From Ulvibacter litoralis (GTDB lineage Bacteria > Bacteroidota > Bacteroidia > Flavobacteriales > Flavobacteriaceae), in NCBI RefSeq assembly GCF_900102055.1, contig NZ_FNBA01000002.1, forward strand, positions 1 through 64,000: 64,000 nucleotides of DNA, in the 5' to 3' direction. Positions 48,841 to 57,922 of the stretch are shown here, piece by piece. A program made the translations under genes and the position numbers. The stretch's first letter is position 1. The number at the start of each line of letters is the position of its first letter. The notes under the pieces are model-generated. The model saw nothing but the letters and a program-made list of their open reading frames with translations, had not been told where the DNA came from and ran no database searches.

Positions 48841-51800
48841 ATGAAAAAAATTACATTCGTATTTTTTATTTGTTTTTGTGCTGTAGGTTTCAGCCAGACT
48901 CAAATATCTACGATGGGGGATAATAATCCCGTCGTATACGGCACAAACAGGGCTGTACAACAAACTCACGTGAGTACAGAAACAAATGCTTCGGCAGTAT
49001 CTCTTATTTCTCTTGGGGAAGAGTATAACGCTACATTTAATGGAGCACAAGAAGATAGACAAGTATTTAACTCATCTTCCGACGCTAAAAACATTAGCGC
49101 TAATGGAGCGAACCGAAATGCTGCTGCAACTCAAAATATATTAATGCGTACAGCGCAAATGGACGAAGAGCTTCAAGCTGCTGCAATTTGGAGAGCTACC
49201 AACCCTGCTACAACAAGTAGTAGAGCTGTAGGAAACAATATGCCTTCTGCAAATTTATTAGCAGATTTTATTCCAACTGCTGGCGCAACTGAAACTTTTA
49301 CACCGGCTGTAGGAGATCACTTTTTTGATCCGGGAGGGCCAGGAGGAAGTTCTACTGGAGGTTCTCCAGGAAACTATCCAAACTGTGATTGTGATACAGT
49401 AACAACTTTAGCGGGAGTAACTGAAATTGAGTTTCTTGATTTTGGTGTTTTCGCAACATTTGATTATGTAAGAATTTACGATGGAGTTGATACTTCTGGA
49501 GCTGTATTGTATGATAACTCTACAGGGGGTGCAAATCAAGGAGATATCACATTAGGAGATATGATTGCTTCTAATGGTTCTGCTTCAATTGTAGGTACTT
49601 CAGGGGCATTAACATTTTTCTTTCATGCTTCTGGTGTAGTTGACTATGGTGGATGGGATGCAGAAATTATCGCATTATCAGCACCAGTTGTTTTTCCAGC
49701 TCCTTATTGTGGGCCACTTGATTTTGTTAATAATGTAGAGCCAATTACCTTAGTTGATGTTGCTGGAATTAGTAATGTTAGTGACGCTACTGTAGGAGGA
49801 TCTCCTGCACATGAAGATTTTACACTAATCGTTGGTGCTATGGAAGAAGGGATGACTTATCCAATCTTACTTGAAGGAAATACGAATGGTAACTTCACAA
49901 ACAGATTCGCTGTTTTTATTGACTGGAATCAAAATGATGTTCTTGACGATGCTGGAGAAGTATATGAAATCACCGAATTATTAATAAATTCTACCGGTGT
50001 AGATGGTATTCAAGTGGGGGGAGACATTGTTGTCCCTGCAGGAGTTACTGCTGGTGACACTCGAATGAGAGTGAAGAAAATTTTCGGAACTACAGACTAT
50101 TTAGACCCTTGTTTAGGAACAGGATTTGGACAAGCTGAAGATTATACAATTACTGTTACTGCTAGTGGCGGTGGTGGTGGTGGTACTGTTGCTTGTACTC
50201 AAGAGCACCCGCTTTCTGCTGTAGCAGCTGGAGGTATGGGATCATCTGTTGATTCTGATTTCAAAACAGCTTCTGATATTGTAATACTTGCAGGTGAAGA
50301 TTTCACGATTGATACTATCGATACGTATTTCTTAACATTTGCTCCATCTGACCCTCCAACGACAGCGAACGTTGTTTATTATGAAGATGCTGGTGGATTT
50401 CCAGGAGCAGTTTTAGGAAGTGAAACAGTTGTTCCAACGATTCTAAATGCGCAACCATGGGTAAACCCAGTTGCAGATCAATATGAAATAACTATGGCAG
50501 TAACGCCATTTACTTTTGCAGGAGACCCTAGTGCTGATACAACATACTGGATTGAAGTTAGTATGGGAACTGCCACAAATCAAGCGACTGTTTTTTGGGA
50601 GTATACTAATGACACTCCAGTAGAAGGAAGTCCTGCTGTTCAATTTGACGCAACATTAGGTACTTGGTCAATTCCTGATCCTACTCAAGAAGTTGTGTAT
50701 GTTTTTGCTGGTGAATGTTCAACATCTGGAGGTGGATCTACGATCCCTTGTAATGAGGAAAACCTTTCAAACGCATTTGAAAATGCTTTATTTAGTGGTA
50801 CTGGAGCAACTGCGCCAGCTCAAGTTATAGCAACGGATATGACAATTGCTGCAGATACAGATTTCAGCTTAACTACGGTTAATGCTAATTTATGGATTCG
50901 TGGTATGGGTGAAAGCATTACAGCTGCTGATATCGTTATTTACGGTGACGCTGCAGGTTTCCCAGATTCAGGAAACATCATTGCATCTTATCCAGCAGTA
51001 GCTCCAACATCTGAAACAGTTCTAGGAACTGCCTTTACAGATTTTGAAGTACTAGATGTTACTTTCGATATTCCTGCAACTATGTTAGCAGGTCAAGCAG
51101 GAGCAACAACTACCTATTGGGTAAGTATTTATGGTACAGCATCTAATGCAGATGATGTATTGTGGGAAAGTACAACAGCTTCAACTATAGGTAATGAAGG
51201 AGTCTTTAGTGTTGATAATGCTGCTACTTGGACAGGATATGTTGCTTCTGATATGGTGTATAACTTCTCTGGAGATTGTACGACTACCGGTGGTGGTGGT
51301 GGAGCTACTTGTGAAGCTTCAAACCCAGGTAATGCATTTGAAAATGGATTCTTCAACAATGAAGGAGGTGCATTTACAACAGCAAATGATTTAATCGTTT
51401 CTGATGGTGAGCAATTTGAAATGAATCAAGTAACCTTGTATTTATTCCACGATGTTGGAGCAACAATTTCAAATGTTAACTTCTTCTATTATGACAATGT
51501 TGGTACGCTTCCTGGAACTTTAATTGGTTCTGAAATGGCAGTAGTTCCAACCTCTCAAGTAGTTGTTGGTAATAACTTTGGTTTTGATGTTAGTGAAGTA
51601 GTACTTGATATTACGCCGTTTGTTTTTGCAGGTGTAAATGGTTCTGATACTACATATTGGGTTGAGACAACTGCAAATAATAGTGCTGCAGGTATAACAG
51701 CTTGGGAAGCAACTTCAGCTTCATATATTGGAAACCCATCATTATCTTTTGATATCGCTAATTCAACTTGGATTCCACAGGTAGAAGATGGAGTTTATAA

Positions 51801-52887
51801 GTTTACTGGAGATTGTACTGCACTTCCACCAGACCCAACTTATGATACTTGCGACGGAGCAAGAACTATTATGTGTGGTGAAACTGTTGTAGGTTCAACT
51901 ATTGGAGCTACAGAAGATAGCGCAGTAGCGCCTACATGTGATACTACAGTAACTGCACCAGGTGTGTGGTACAAATATGAAGATACTTCAGGATTGGTTA
52001 CAGATATTACAGTAACTATGTGTGAAGGTACTACTGCTTATGATACTAAATTATCAGTATACACTGGAGATTGTGGAGCACCACCATTTACTTGTGTAGC
52101 AGGAAATGATGATTCTTGTGGTCTTCAATCTGAAGTTACATTCCAAAGTGATGGAGCTACAACTTTCTATATCTTAGTTCATGGATTCGGTACTAGTACA
52201 GGAGACTTTGAGTTAACAATGAACTGTACTCCGGTTCCACCACCAAACGATATGATTGCAAACTCTATCGATGTTGATGAAGCTGGATACCCTTACGTAG
52301 ATCCTGCAGTAGCAATGCCTGCAGCAACAACTGAAGCTGGTACACCATCTGGTTGTGATAATGCTGGAGCTAAAGGTGTTTGGTATAACTTCGTTCCTGT
52401 AGCTGACGGTGAAGCAACTGCAAAAATTACTTCTCCAGCAGGAGTTAGTTCAGTAACTTTCTATACAGCTCCTAACGAGAATTCAACAGAAACTGACTTA
52501 GTATTAGTAGACTGGTATTTAAACCAATGTCTTCCAGGTACTGAAGCTACTATTCCAACTGTAGCAGGTCAAGCATATTATGTATATGTTGTAAATCACG
52601 GAGGAATTACTGATATCGAAATTGATGGTGATGGTTTAGGTTTATTAGATAATACAATCCAAGGATTTAGTTTTTATCCAAACCCTGCTGAAACTACAAT
52701 TAATTTAGATTCTGTAGATACTATTGAAAGTGTTGCAATCTTTAATATGTTAGGTCAAAAAGTAGTTGATCAAACTATTAACGCTACAACATCTCAGGTA
52801 GATATTTCTAAACTAGCAACAGGAACTTACTTATTACAAGTATCTGTTAATGGACAAAGAGGGACTTATAAAATTCTTAAGAATTAA
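48841..52887 (+). CDS. Large modular T9SS-secreted protein (CUB-like, GEVED, triple repeat module, T9SS CTD)
   Basis: This is a 1348-residue surface or secreted protein. A signal peptide (1-18, VGFSQ) precedes a low-complexity N-region (20-150), a CUB-like domain (about 155-283; FLDFGVFATFDYVRIYDGVD), a GEVED domain (about 290-440; RFAVFIDWNQNDVLDDAGEVYEI, GQAEDYTITV) and three homologous modules of about 180 residues (451-627, 636-813, 822-992). Each module starts with Cys and ends G-[DE]-C; Gly-rich linkers join them. Two further sandwich domains (about 1000-1128, 1133-1255; GVWYKYEDTSG and GVWYNFVPVADG) precede a type A T9SS C-terminal domain (FSFYPNPAETTINL, VAIFNMLGQKVV, ATGTYLLQVSVNG). 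Codon use looks ordinary. Adhesive or binding function is inferred; no enzyme motif was seen. Confidence 0.88.
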   Translation: MKKITFVFFICFCAVGFSQTQISTMGDNNPVVYGTNRAVQQTHVSTETNASAVSLISLGEEYNATFNGAQEDRQVFNSSSDAKNISANGANRNAAATQNILMRTAQMDEELQAAAIWRATNPATTSSRAVGNNMPSANLLADFIPTAGATETFTPAVGDHFFDPGGPGGSSTGGSPGNYPNCDCDTVTTLAGVTEIEFLDFGVFATFDYVRIYDGVDTSGAVLYDNSTGGANQGDITLGDMIASNGSASIVGTSGALTFFFHASGVVDYGGWDAEIIALSAPVVFPAPYCGPLDFVNNVEPITLVDVAGISNVSDATVGGSPAHEDFTLIVGAMEEGMTYPILLEGNTNGNFTNRFAVFIDWNQNDVLDDAGEVYEITELLINSTGVDGIQVGGDIVVPAGVTAGDTRMRVKKIFGTTDYLDPCLGTGFGQAEDYTITVTASGGGGGGTVACTQEHPLSAVAAGGMGSSVDSDFKTASDIVILAGEDFTIDTIDTYFLTFAPSDPPTTANVVYYEDAGGFPGAVLGSETVVPTILNAQPWVNPVADQYEITMAVTPFTFAGDPSADTTYWIEVSMGTATNQATVFWEYTNDTPVEGSPAVQFDATLGTWSIPDPTQEVVYVFAGECSTSGGGSTIPCNEENLSNAFENALFSGTGATAPAQVIATDMTIAADTDFSLTTVNANLWIRGMGESITAADIVIYGDAAGFPDSGNIIASYPAVAPTSETVLGTAFTDFEVLDVTFDIPATMLAGQAGATTTYWVSIYGTASNADDVLWESTTASTIGNEGVFSVDNAATWTGYVASDMVYNFSGDCTTTGGGGGATCEASNPGNAFENGFFNNEGGAFTTANDLIVSDGEQFEMNQVTLYLFHDVGATISNVNFFYYDNVGTLPGTLIGSEMAVVPTSQVVVGNNFGFDVSEVVLDITPFVFAGVNGSDTTYWVETTANNSAAGITAWEATSASYIGNPSLSFDIANSTWIPQVEDGVYKFTGDCTALPPDPTYDTCDGARTIMCGETVVGSTIGATEDSAVAPTCDTTVTAPGVWYKYEDTSGLVTDITVTMCEGTTAYDTKLSVYTGDCGAPPFTCVAGNDDSCGLQSEVTFQSDGATTFYILVHGFGTSTGDFELTMNCTPVPPPNDMIANSIDVDEAGYPYVDPAVAMPAATTEAGTPSGCDNAGAKGVWYNFVPVADGEATAKITSPAGVSSVTFYTAPNENSTETDLVLVDWYLNQCLPGTEATIPTVAGQAYYVYVVNHGGITDIEIDGDGLGLLDNTIQGFSFYPNPAETTINLDSVDTIESVAIFNMLGQKVVDQTINATTSQVDISKLATGTYLLQVSVNGQRGTYKILKN

Positions 52888-52906
52888 GTAAACACTCTTT
52901 AATATT

Positions 52907-52938
52907 AAAGCCGTCCCAATTACTATTGGGGCGGCTTT
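52907..52938 (+). terminator. Rho-independent terminator after the T9SS protein gene
   Basis: AAAGCCGTCCCAAT (52907-52920) pairs with ATTGGGGCGGCTTT (52925-52938) with one G-U pair, a TACT tetraloop and a long T-run. This is one of the strongest terminators in the window. Confidence 0.92.
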
Positions 52939-52947
52939 TTTTTTATT

Positions 52948-52955
52948 TATATTTG
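52948..52955 (+). promoter_or_regulatory. -7 promoter element of the glycosyltransferase gene (TATATTTG)
   Basis: TATATTTG matches TAnnTTTG and ends 4 nt before the ATG at 52960. It begins just past the T-run of the preceding terminator, so promoter and terminator are nearly fused. Confidence 0.55.
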
Positions 52956-52959
52956 CGGA

Positions 52960-53961
52960 ATGAAGTTAGCCTATTCTTTCATTATTCCTGTGTATAACCG
53001 CCCTCAGGAGGTAAAAGAACTTTTAGAAAGTTTTAGTGAACTCCAATTTACGGAACCGTTTGAAATTGTAATTGTAGAAGATGGTTCTTCGGAAAGTTCT
53101 GAAGGTATTGTTACTTCATTTTCGGATAGATTAAATATATCTTATTATTTTAAGCAAAACTCTGGTCCCGGAGCATCTAGAAACTTCGGAATGGAAAGAG
53201 CAAAAGGAAATTATTTTATTATCCTAGATTCTGATTGTTTGCTACCGCCACAGTACCTTACAACGGTAGATACCTTTTTGAAGAATACCTATTATCCTTG
53301 TTTTGGAGGAGCCGACGCTGCACATTCCTCTTTTACATCCTTACAAAAAGCGATTAATTACGTAATGACCTCTTTTCTTACCACTGGAGGAATTAGAGGG
53401 AATAAAAAGAGTGTGACCAACTTTGAACCTCGTAGCTTTAATATGGGGATCTCTAAAGAAGCATTCCAAAAAACCAGAGGATTTGCTAAGATTCATCCTG
53501 GAGAAGACCCAGATCTTTCACAGCGCATATTGAAGGAAGGTTTTAAAACGACTTTTATACCGAACGCGTTTGTGTATCATAAACGTAGAATCTCTTGGAA
53601 GAAGTTTTACACACAAGTAAAAAAGTTTGGTATGGTACGTCCAATCCTCAATAAATGGCATCCACAAGCTTCAAAAATAACCTTTTGGTTTCCTACTTGT
53701 TTTGTTGTTTTTACCATAGCTTCAGTTCTGCTCGGAGTTTTTTACCATAGCTTGTTTGTAGCCCCTTTACTTTTTTATATAGCGCTCATCTTTTTTGATG
53801 CAACAATTAAAAACAAAAATTTATATATCGGGATACTTTCAGTACTAGCACTTTTTATTCAATTTTTTGGCTACGGTTTGGCTTTTCTAAAATCGACCTT
53901 TTATATTAAAATACTGAATAAAGATCCTGAGATTCAGTTTCCGCAGTTATTTTTTAAGTAA
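52960..53961 (+). CDS. Family 2 glycosyltransferase with C-terminal membrane helices
   Basis: This is a 333-residue GT-A protein: SFIIPVYNRPQEVKELLESF, IVEDGSSESSEG, NSGPGASRNFGMERAKGNYFIILDSDCLL (DxD-type metal site as DSDC) and HPGEDPDLSQRIL. The last third has two or three hydrophobic helices (about 240-305), so it is membrane-associated at the cytoplasmic face. Donor and acceptor are unknown; a role in cell-surface glycan synthesis is inferred. Followed by ybbR after 23 bp. Confidence 0.9.
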   Translation: MKLAYSFIIPVYNRPQEVKELLESFSELQFTEPFEIVIVEDGSSESSEGIVTSFSDRLNISYYFKQNSGPGASRNFGMERAKGNYFIILDSDCLLPPQYLTTVDTFLKNTYYPCFGGADAAHSSFTSLQKAINYVMTSFLTTGGIRGNKKSVTNFEPRSFNMGISKEAFQKTRGFAKIHPGEDPDLSQRILKEGFKTTFIPNAFVYHKRRISWKKFYTQVKKFGMVRPILNKWHPQASKITFWFPTCFVVFTIASVLLGVFYHSLFVAPLLFYIALIFFDATIKNKNLYIGILSVLALFIQFFGYGLAFLKSTFYIKILNKDPEIQFPQLFFK

Positions 53962-53984
53962 TTTTAATTTTCAGTAAATAATAT

Positions 53985-54932
53985 ATGTTTCAAGAACTTA
54001 AAAAATTATTTAAGAATACGAAGCTGAAAGGTTTTCTTTTCTTTTTAGCGCTAGCGACTGTTTTTTGGATTTTAACTAAATTTTCTCGACAATATACAGC
54101 AACCACAACGGCAGGTATCGAATACGTGAATATTCCTGAAGCGACTCTTATTTCTGAAAGTAATTTAAAAGAAATCTCTTTCGATCTTACTGCAAACGGT
54201 TTTGAATTTTTGTTTTTTAATTTAAAGAGTCCCACTGTTCAAGTAGATATTTCTAAGTATTATACTTCGGAAGAAACGCAAGTTATCATTCCAAAAGCGG
54301 AACTAATTAAACTAATTTCGAAGTACTTGAATGCTAATATTGCAGTTAGAAATCCTTCGGTTGAAGCTCTAACGGTTAAATTAGACGCGATAGTGTCCAA
54401 GAAAGTACCTGTAATTGCTAAAACAGATTTCAGCTATAAAGACGGATTTAAACTTTTAGATAGTGTGGTTATTTCTCCAGATTCAATTGTTGTTTCGGGA
54501 CCATCAAAAGAGTTAGAGAACGTTCATGTTGTTACAACCAAAATGGTTTCAGAAAAAAATATAGATAAATCGGTTGTGTATTCAGTAGCAATAGAAAATG
54601 AGCAATCTAAATTAGTAATGCAGCCTAAAGAGGTTTCACTTTCATTAAAAATTGCCGAATTTTCACAGAAAGAAATGGTACTGCCCATTACGGTGGTAAA
54701 TGTCCCTGAAGAAACCGTTATTAAATTAATTCCTAATGTTATTTCAGTTTCATTTGATGTATCGGTTGAAGATTTTAGAGTGATTACTGAAAATGATTTT
54801 GAGCTGGTATGTGATTATTCTGAACGAAACACGGAAGAAAACTTTATGATTCCGAGGATTACTAAAAGTCCGAAAGGAGTGACCAACATAGAATATGAAA
54901 CTAAAAAAATTGATTTTTTAATATTTAAATGA
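53985..54932 (+). CDS. YbbR-like domain protein
   Basis: This is a 315-residue protein with one N-terminal transmembrane helix (about residues 14-31, LKGFLFFLALATVFWILT) and an extracytoplasmic region built of YbbR-type beta repeats (KKVPVIAKTDFSYKDGFKLLDSVVISPDSIVVSGPSKELENV; VLPITVVNVPEETVIKLIPNVISVSF). In Firmicutes YbbR/CdaR proteins regulate c-di-AMP cyclases; no cyclase gene is adjacent, so the link is not shown. It overlaps coaE by 4 bp. Confidence 0.85.
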   Translation: MFQELKKLFKNTKLKGFLFFLALATVFWILTKFSRQYTATTTAGIEYVNIPEATLISESNLKEISFDLTANGFEFLFFNLKSPTVQVDISKYYTSEETQVIIPKAELIKLISKYLNANIAVRNPSVEALTVKLDAIVSKKVPVIAKTDFSYKDGFKLLDSVVISPDSIVVSGPSKELENVHVVTTKMVSEKNIDKSVVYSVAIENEQSKLVMQPKEVSLSLKIAEFSQKEMVLPITVVNVPEETVIKLIPNVISVSFDVSVEDFRVITENDFELVCDYSERNTEENFMIPRITKSPKGVTNIEYETKKIDFLIFK

Positions 54933-55504
54933 AAATTGTAGGACTTACAGGAGGAATTGGAAGCGGAAAAACTACCGTGGCTGCTATGTTTAAAGAACTA
55001 GGAGTTCCTGTGTATATTGCCGATGATGAAGCGAAGAAGCTAACCAATACTTCTAAAGTGATTCGCAGAAAGCTTATAGCACTGTTAGGAGAAGAAGCTT
55101 ATGTAGATGGTGCACTTAATAGAAAGTTTGTTGCTAGTAAAATTTTTAATGATACCGAATTGCTTCAGCAGGTCAATGCGATTATTCATCCAAAAGTTGG
55201 GGCTCATTTTAAAAGATGGGTAAAAAAGCAAGATGCACCATACTGTATTAAAGAAGTAGCTATTTTGTTTGAAAATGGAAGCTACAAACAGTGTGATGTA
55301 ACTATTTTAGTGGTGAGTCCGTTGGAAGTCCGTATAAATAGGGTGATGCAACGGGATAATACTTCCGAAGAAGCTGTTTTAGAGCGTGTTAAGAATCAGT
55401 GGACAGATGCAGAAAAAAGCAAACTGGCAACAATCATTATAGAAAACAAAACACTTTCAGAAACTAAAAAACAAGTTCAGAAAATTCACGCTTCTCTTCA
55501 ATAA
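54929..55504 (+). CDS. coaE: Dephospho-CoA kinase
   Basis: CoaE phosphorylates the 3'-OH of dephospho-CoA in the last step of CoA synthesis. The 191-residue P-loop kinase begins MKIVGLTGGIGSGKTTVAAMF (Walker A), followed by VYIADDEAK and the lid region RVMQRDNTSEEAVLERVKNQW. Its ATG overlaps the ybbR stop (ATGA). Confidence 0.96.
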   Translation: MKIVGLTGGIGSGKTTVAAMFKELGVPVYIADDEAKKLTNTSKVIRRKLIALLGEEAYVDGALNRKFVASKIFNDTELLQQVNAIIHPKVGAHFKRWVKKQDAPYCIKEVAILFENGSYKQCDVTILVVSPLEVRINRVMQRDNTSEEAVLERVKNQWTDAEKSKLATIIIENKTLSETKKQVQKIHASLQ

Positions 55505-55528
55505 TTTATACAAATTTTTGTAATTATT
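55500..55528. other. AT-rich hairpin at the end of coaE
   Basis: AATAATT (55500-55506) pairs with AATTATT (55522-55528), with an inner ACAAA/TTTGT pair after a 3-nt bulge. It overlaps the coaE stop codon and could be a weak terminator or part of the control region of the downstream two-component genes. Confidence 0.35.
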
Positions 55529-55579
55529 TCGTTTTGTTAACATTTGGTTAAATGGGGAACCATCTAAATGTTAAAATCT

Positions 55580-55587
55580 TACTTTTG
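55580..55587 (+). promoter_or_regulatory. -7 promoter element of the two-component operon (TACTTTTG)
   Basis: TACTTTTG matches TAnnTTTG and ends 4 nt before the histidine-kinase ATG at 55592, predicting a leaderless message. Confidence 0.5.
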
Positions 55588-55591
55588 AAGT

Positions 55592-57154
55592 ATGAACAAA
55601 AAATTGTTTGCACTTCTTATTGCCTTAATGACTCTATCTTTATTAGGGATTATTTTTGTTCAAGGATATTGGATCTCAAATTCGTACAGTACACGCGATG
55701 AACAGTTTTCCATGAATGTGCAACAGATACTTACAGCGACTGCGAAGGAAATTCAATTACGCGAAGTAAATTACTATTACGATATCTATGATGGCTATAT
55801 TGATAGTATTGGAACTCCCGAAAACGTTACAGTAAGTGAGTTGTTGTATAAAATTGATAGTGAGAAAAACGAAGAGACCTATATCTATTCGGATGGAATA
55901 TTAGAAGAAGATTACAAATTATCATCTAGTTTTTTAGATACTGAATTTGATAGTATTCAGTTTAAAAAGTTGACCAATAGAAAGAGTACTACTAAAATTA
56001 GTGCTGGTATCGATGGTGTCAATAAAACAGAAACTACGATTAAATCTATTTCTAGATTGCGTGATTTTGAAAGAAGTCGTTTTGAGCAAGCTTTTAGTAA
56101 TATTTCTGCTAAAACGCCGATTCATAAACGAGTTACTGGCGATGAGATTGAAGAGATTATCAATAGGGAGCTAAAGGCTAGAGGTTTTTCATCTAAATTT
56201 GAATATGCCGTTTACAGTCATAATTTAGCAACTAAAGTAAGATCGAAGAAGTTTTATTTAGAACCAGAATCGACCTATAGCGTTCCTTTATTTGTGAATG
56301 AAGATTTGAATACTACGTACGAATTGTATGTGAATTTTTCAGAAAAAGAAAAAGTAGTACTAAGTTCAATAATAGGAATGGCGCTATTGTCGTTAACATT
56401 TACAGCGGTGATTGTATTAGCGTACGCCAGTGCTTTATCGCAAATTTTTAAGCAGCGCCAAATCTCTCAGATTAAGACAGATTTTATAAATAATATGACG
56501 CATGAGTTTAAAACACCTATTGCTACAATCAACTTAGCTCTAGATGCTTTAAAAAATCCTAAAGTAAAAGATAACCAAGAATTTTTAACGAGGTATCTAG
56601 GGATGATTCGTGAAGAGAATAGAAGAATGCACGCTCAAGTAGAAAACGTTTTGCGAATTTCGAAGCTTGAGAAGAATGAAATTGATCTTCCAAAAGAGCG
56701 AATTAAACTTCACGATATTATAGAAGACGCAATTACACACGTAAGTTTAATTGTTGAAGATAGAGGAGGTTATATTAACACGCATTTGGATGCTAATAAG
56801 TCGTCTGTATTAGGGAATGAATTGCATCTAACCAATGTAGTGGTTAATATTTTAGACAATGCAATTAAGTATACAGAAGGCCCCCCTAAAATTGATGTAT
56901 ATACTGAAAACGTTAAAAATAGCGTTATTTTAAGGATTACTGACCAAGGAATGGGAATGGGGGCTGCGGCACAAAAGAGAATATTTGAAAAATTTTATAG
57001 AGAACATACAGGAGACATTCATAACGTAAAGGGACACGGTCTTGGCTTGGCGTACGTAAAACGTATTCTAGACGATCACGATGCACAAATATTTGTGGAA
57101 AGTGAGAAAGACAAGGGAAGTACCTTTATCATAAACTTACACTTAATATCTTAA
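55592..57154 (+). CDS. Membrane sensor histidine kinase
   Basis: This is a 520-residue sensor kinase. Two transmembrane helices (about 7-28 and 258-285) flank a periplasmic sensor region of about 230 residues without a named fold. The HisKA domain has the phospho-acceptor His in INNMTHEFKTPIATINLALDAL; the HATPase has the N box VVNILDNAIKYTEG, DQGMGMGAAAQKRIFEKFYR and GHGLGLAYVKRIL. The partner regulator starts 3 bp downstream. It resembles the RprX group of Bacteroidota; the signal is unknown. Confidence 0.92.
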   Translation: MNKKLFALLIALMTLSLLGIIFVQGYWISNSYSTRDEQFSMNVQQILTATAKEIQLREVNYYYDIYDGYIDSIGTPENVTVSELLYKIDSEKNEETYIYSDGILEEDYKLSSSFLDTEFDSIQFKKLTNRKSTTKISAGIDGVNKTETTIKSISRLRDFERSRFEQAFSNISAKTPIHKRVTGDEIEEIINRELKARGFSSKFEYAVYSHNLATKVRSKKFYLEPESTYSVPLFVNEDLNTTYELYVNFSEKEKVVLSSIIGMALLSLTFTAVIVLAYASALSQIFKQRQISQIKTDFINNMTHEFKTPIATINLALDALKNPKVKDNQEFLTRYLGMIREENRRMHAQVENVLRISKLEKNEIDLPKERIKLHDIIEDAITHVSLIVEDRGGYINTHLDANKSSVLGNELHLTNVVVNILDNAIKYTEGPPKIDVYTENVKNSVILRITDQGMGMGAAAQKRIFEKFYREHTGDIHNVKGHGLGLAYVKRILDDHDAQIFVESEKDKGSTFIINLHLIS

Positions 57155-57157
57155 ATT

Positions 57158-57874
57158 ATGGAAACAGAAAATAAAAAAATCTTACTAGTAGAAGATGATC
57201 CAAACTTTGGAACGGTACTAAAAGATTACCTTGCGATGAACGATTACAACGTTACGCATGCGAAAAATGGAATGGAAGGCTTTGAAAAATTCAAAAAAGA
57301 CGATTTTGATCTTTGTATTTTAGACGTCATGATGCCGTATAAAGATGGATTTACGTTAGCAAAAGAGATTCGTGAAAAGAATGCTGATGTGCCTATTATT
57401 TTCCTTACTGCAAAAGCAATGAAGGAAGACGTAATGAAAGGATATAAAGTTGGAGCAGACGATTATCTTAACAAACCATTCGATAGCGAAGTATTGTTGA
57501 TGAAGATTAAAGCAATCATTCAACGTAAAGCAACCGATTCTATCACTGATAGTAAACAATTTGAGTTCGTAGTTGGAAACTTCCATCTGAATTCTAAATT
57601 GCGTTTTCTTACCTATAAAGATGAAAGCCCATCGAAACTTTCACCTAAAGAAAATGAATTGTTGCGTATGTTAGCGTTACATAAAAACGATTTAATGCCA
57701 CGTGAATTGGCGTTAACAAAAATATGGAGAGACGATAACTATTTCACCTCTCGTAGTATGGATGTTTACATTGCAAAGCTTCGTAAATACCTAAGTAAAG
57801 ATGATGGTGTAGAAATTATCAATATCCACGGAGAAGGCTTCCGTTTGGTGGTAAAAGACGAAGTGGATAACTAA
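57158..57874 (+). CDS. OmpR/PhoB-type response regulator
   Basis: This is a 238-residue response regulator with a receiver domain (KILLVEDDPNFGTVL; phospho-acceptor Asp56 in CILDVMMPYKDG; Thr and Lys in FLTAKAM and LNKPF) and a C-terminal winged helix (about 140-238; LSPKENELLRMLALHKNDLMPRELAL, SRSMDVYIAKLRKYL, IINIHGEGFRLV). It pairs with the kinase 3 bp upstream and resembles RprY of Bacteroidota. Target genes cannot be read from the sequence. Confidence 0.94.
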   Translation: METENKKILLVEDDPNFGTVLKDYLAMNDYNVTHAKNGMEGFEKFKKDDFDLCILDVMMPYKDGFTLAKEIREKNADVPIIFLTAKAMKEDVMKGYKVGADDYLNKPFDSEVLLMKIKAIIQRKATDSITDSKQFEFVVGNFHLNSKLRFLTYKDESPSKLSPKENELLRMLALHKNDLMPRELALTKIWRDDNYFTSRSMDVYIAKLRKYLSKDDGVEIINIHGEGFRLVVKDEVDN

Positions 57875-57901
57875 ATTAAGAAATTAATTAAGTGTATATA
57901 A

Positions 57902-57922
57902 AACGCCCTATTATAGGGCGTT
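57902..57922. terminator. Bidirectional terminator enclosing the miaA stop codon
   Basis: AACGCCCTA (57902-57910) pairs perfectly with TAGGGCGTT (57914-57922) with a 3-nt loop and a T-run on the plus side. The loop TTA (57911-57913) is, read on the minus strand, the TAA stop of miaA, so the right arm is the last miaA codons. Confidence 0.88.

Noticed and set aside
55592-57874. Two-component system regulating the lipoprotein array
   Set aside because: The two are about 35 kb apart and no shared site was seen; any link would be speculation.
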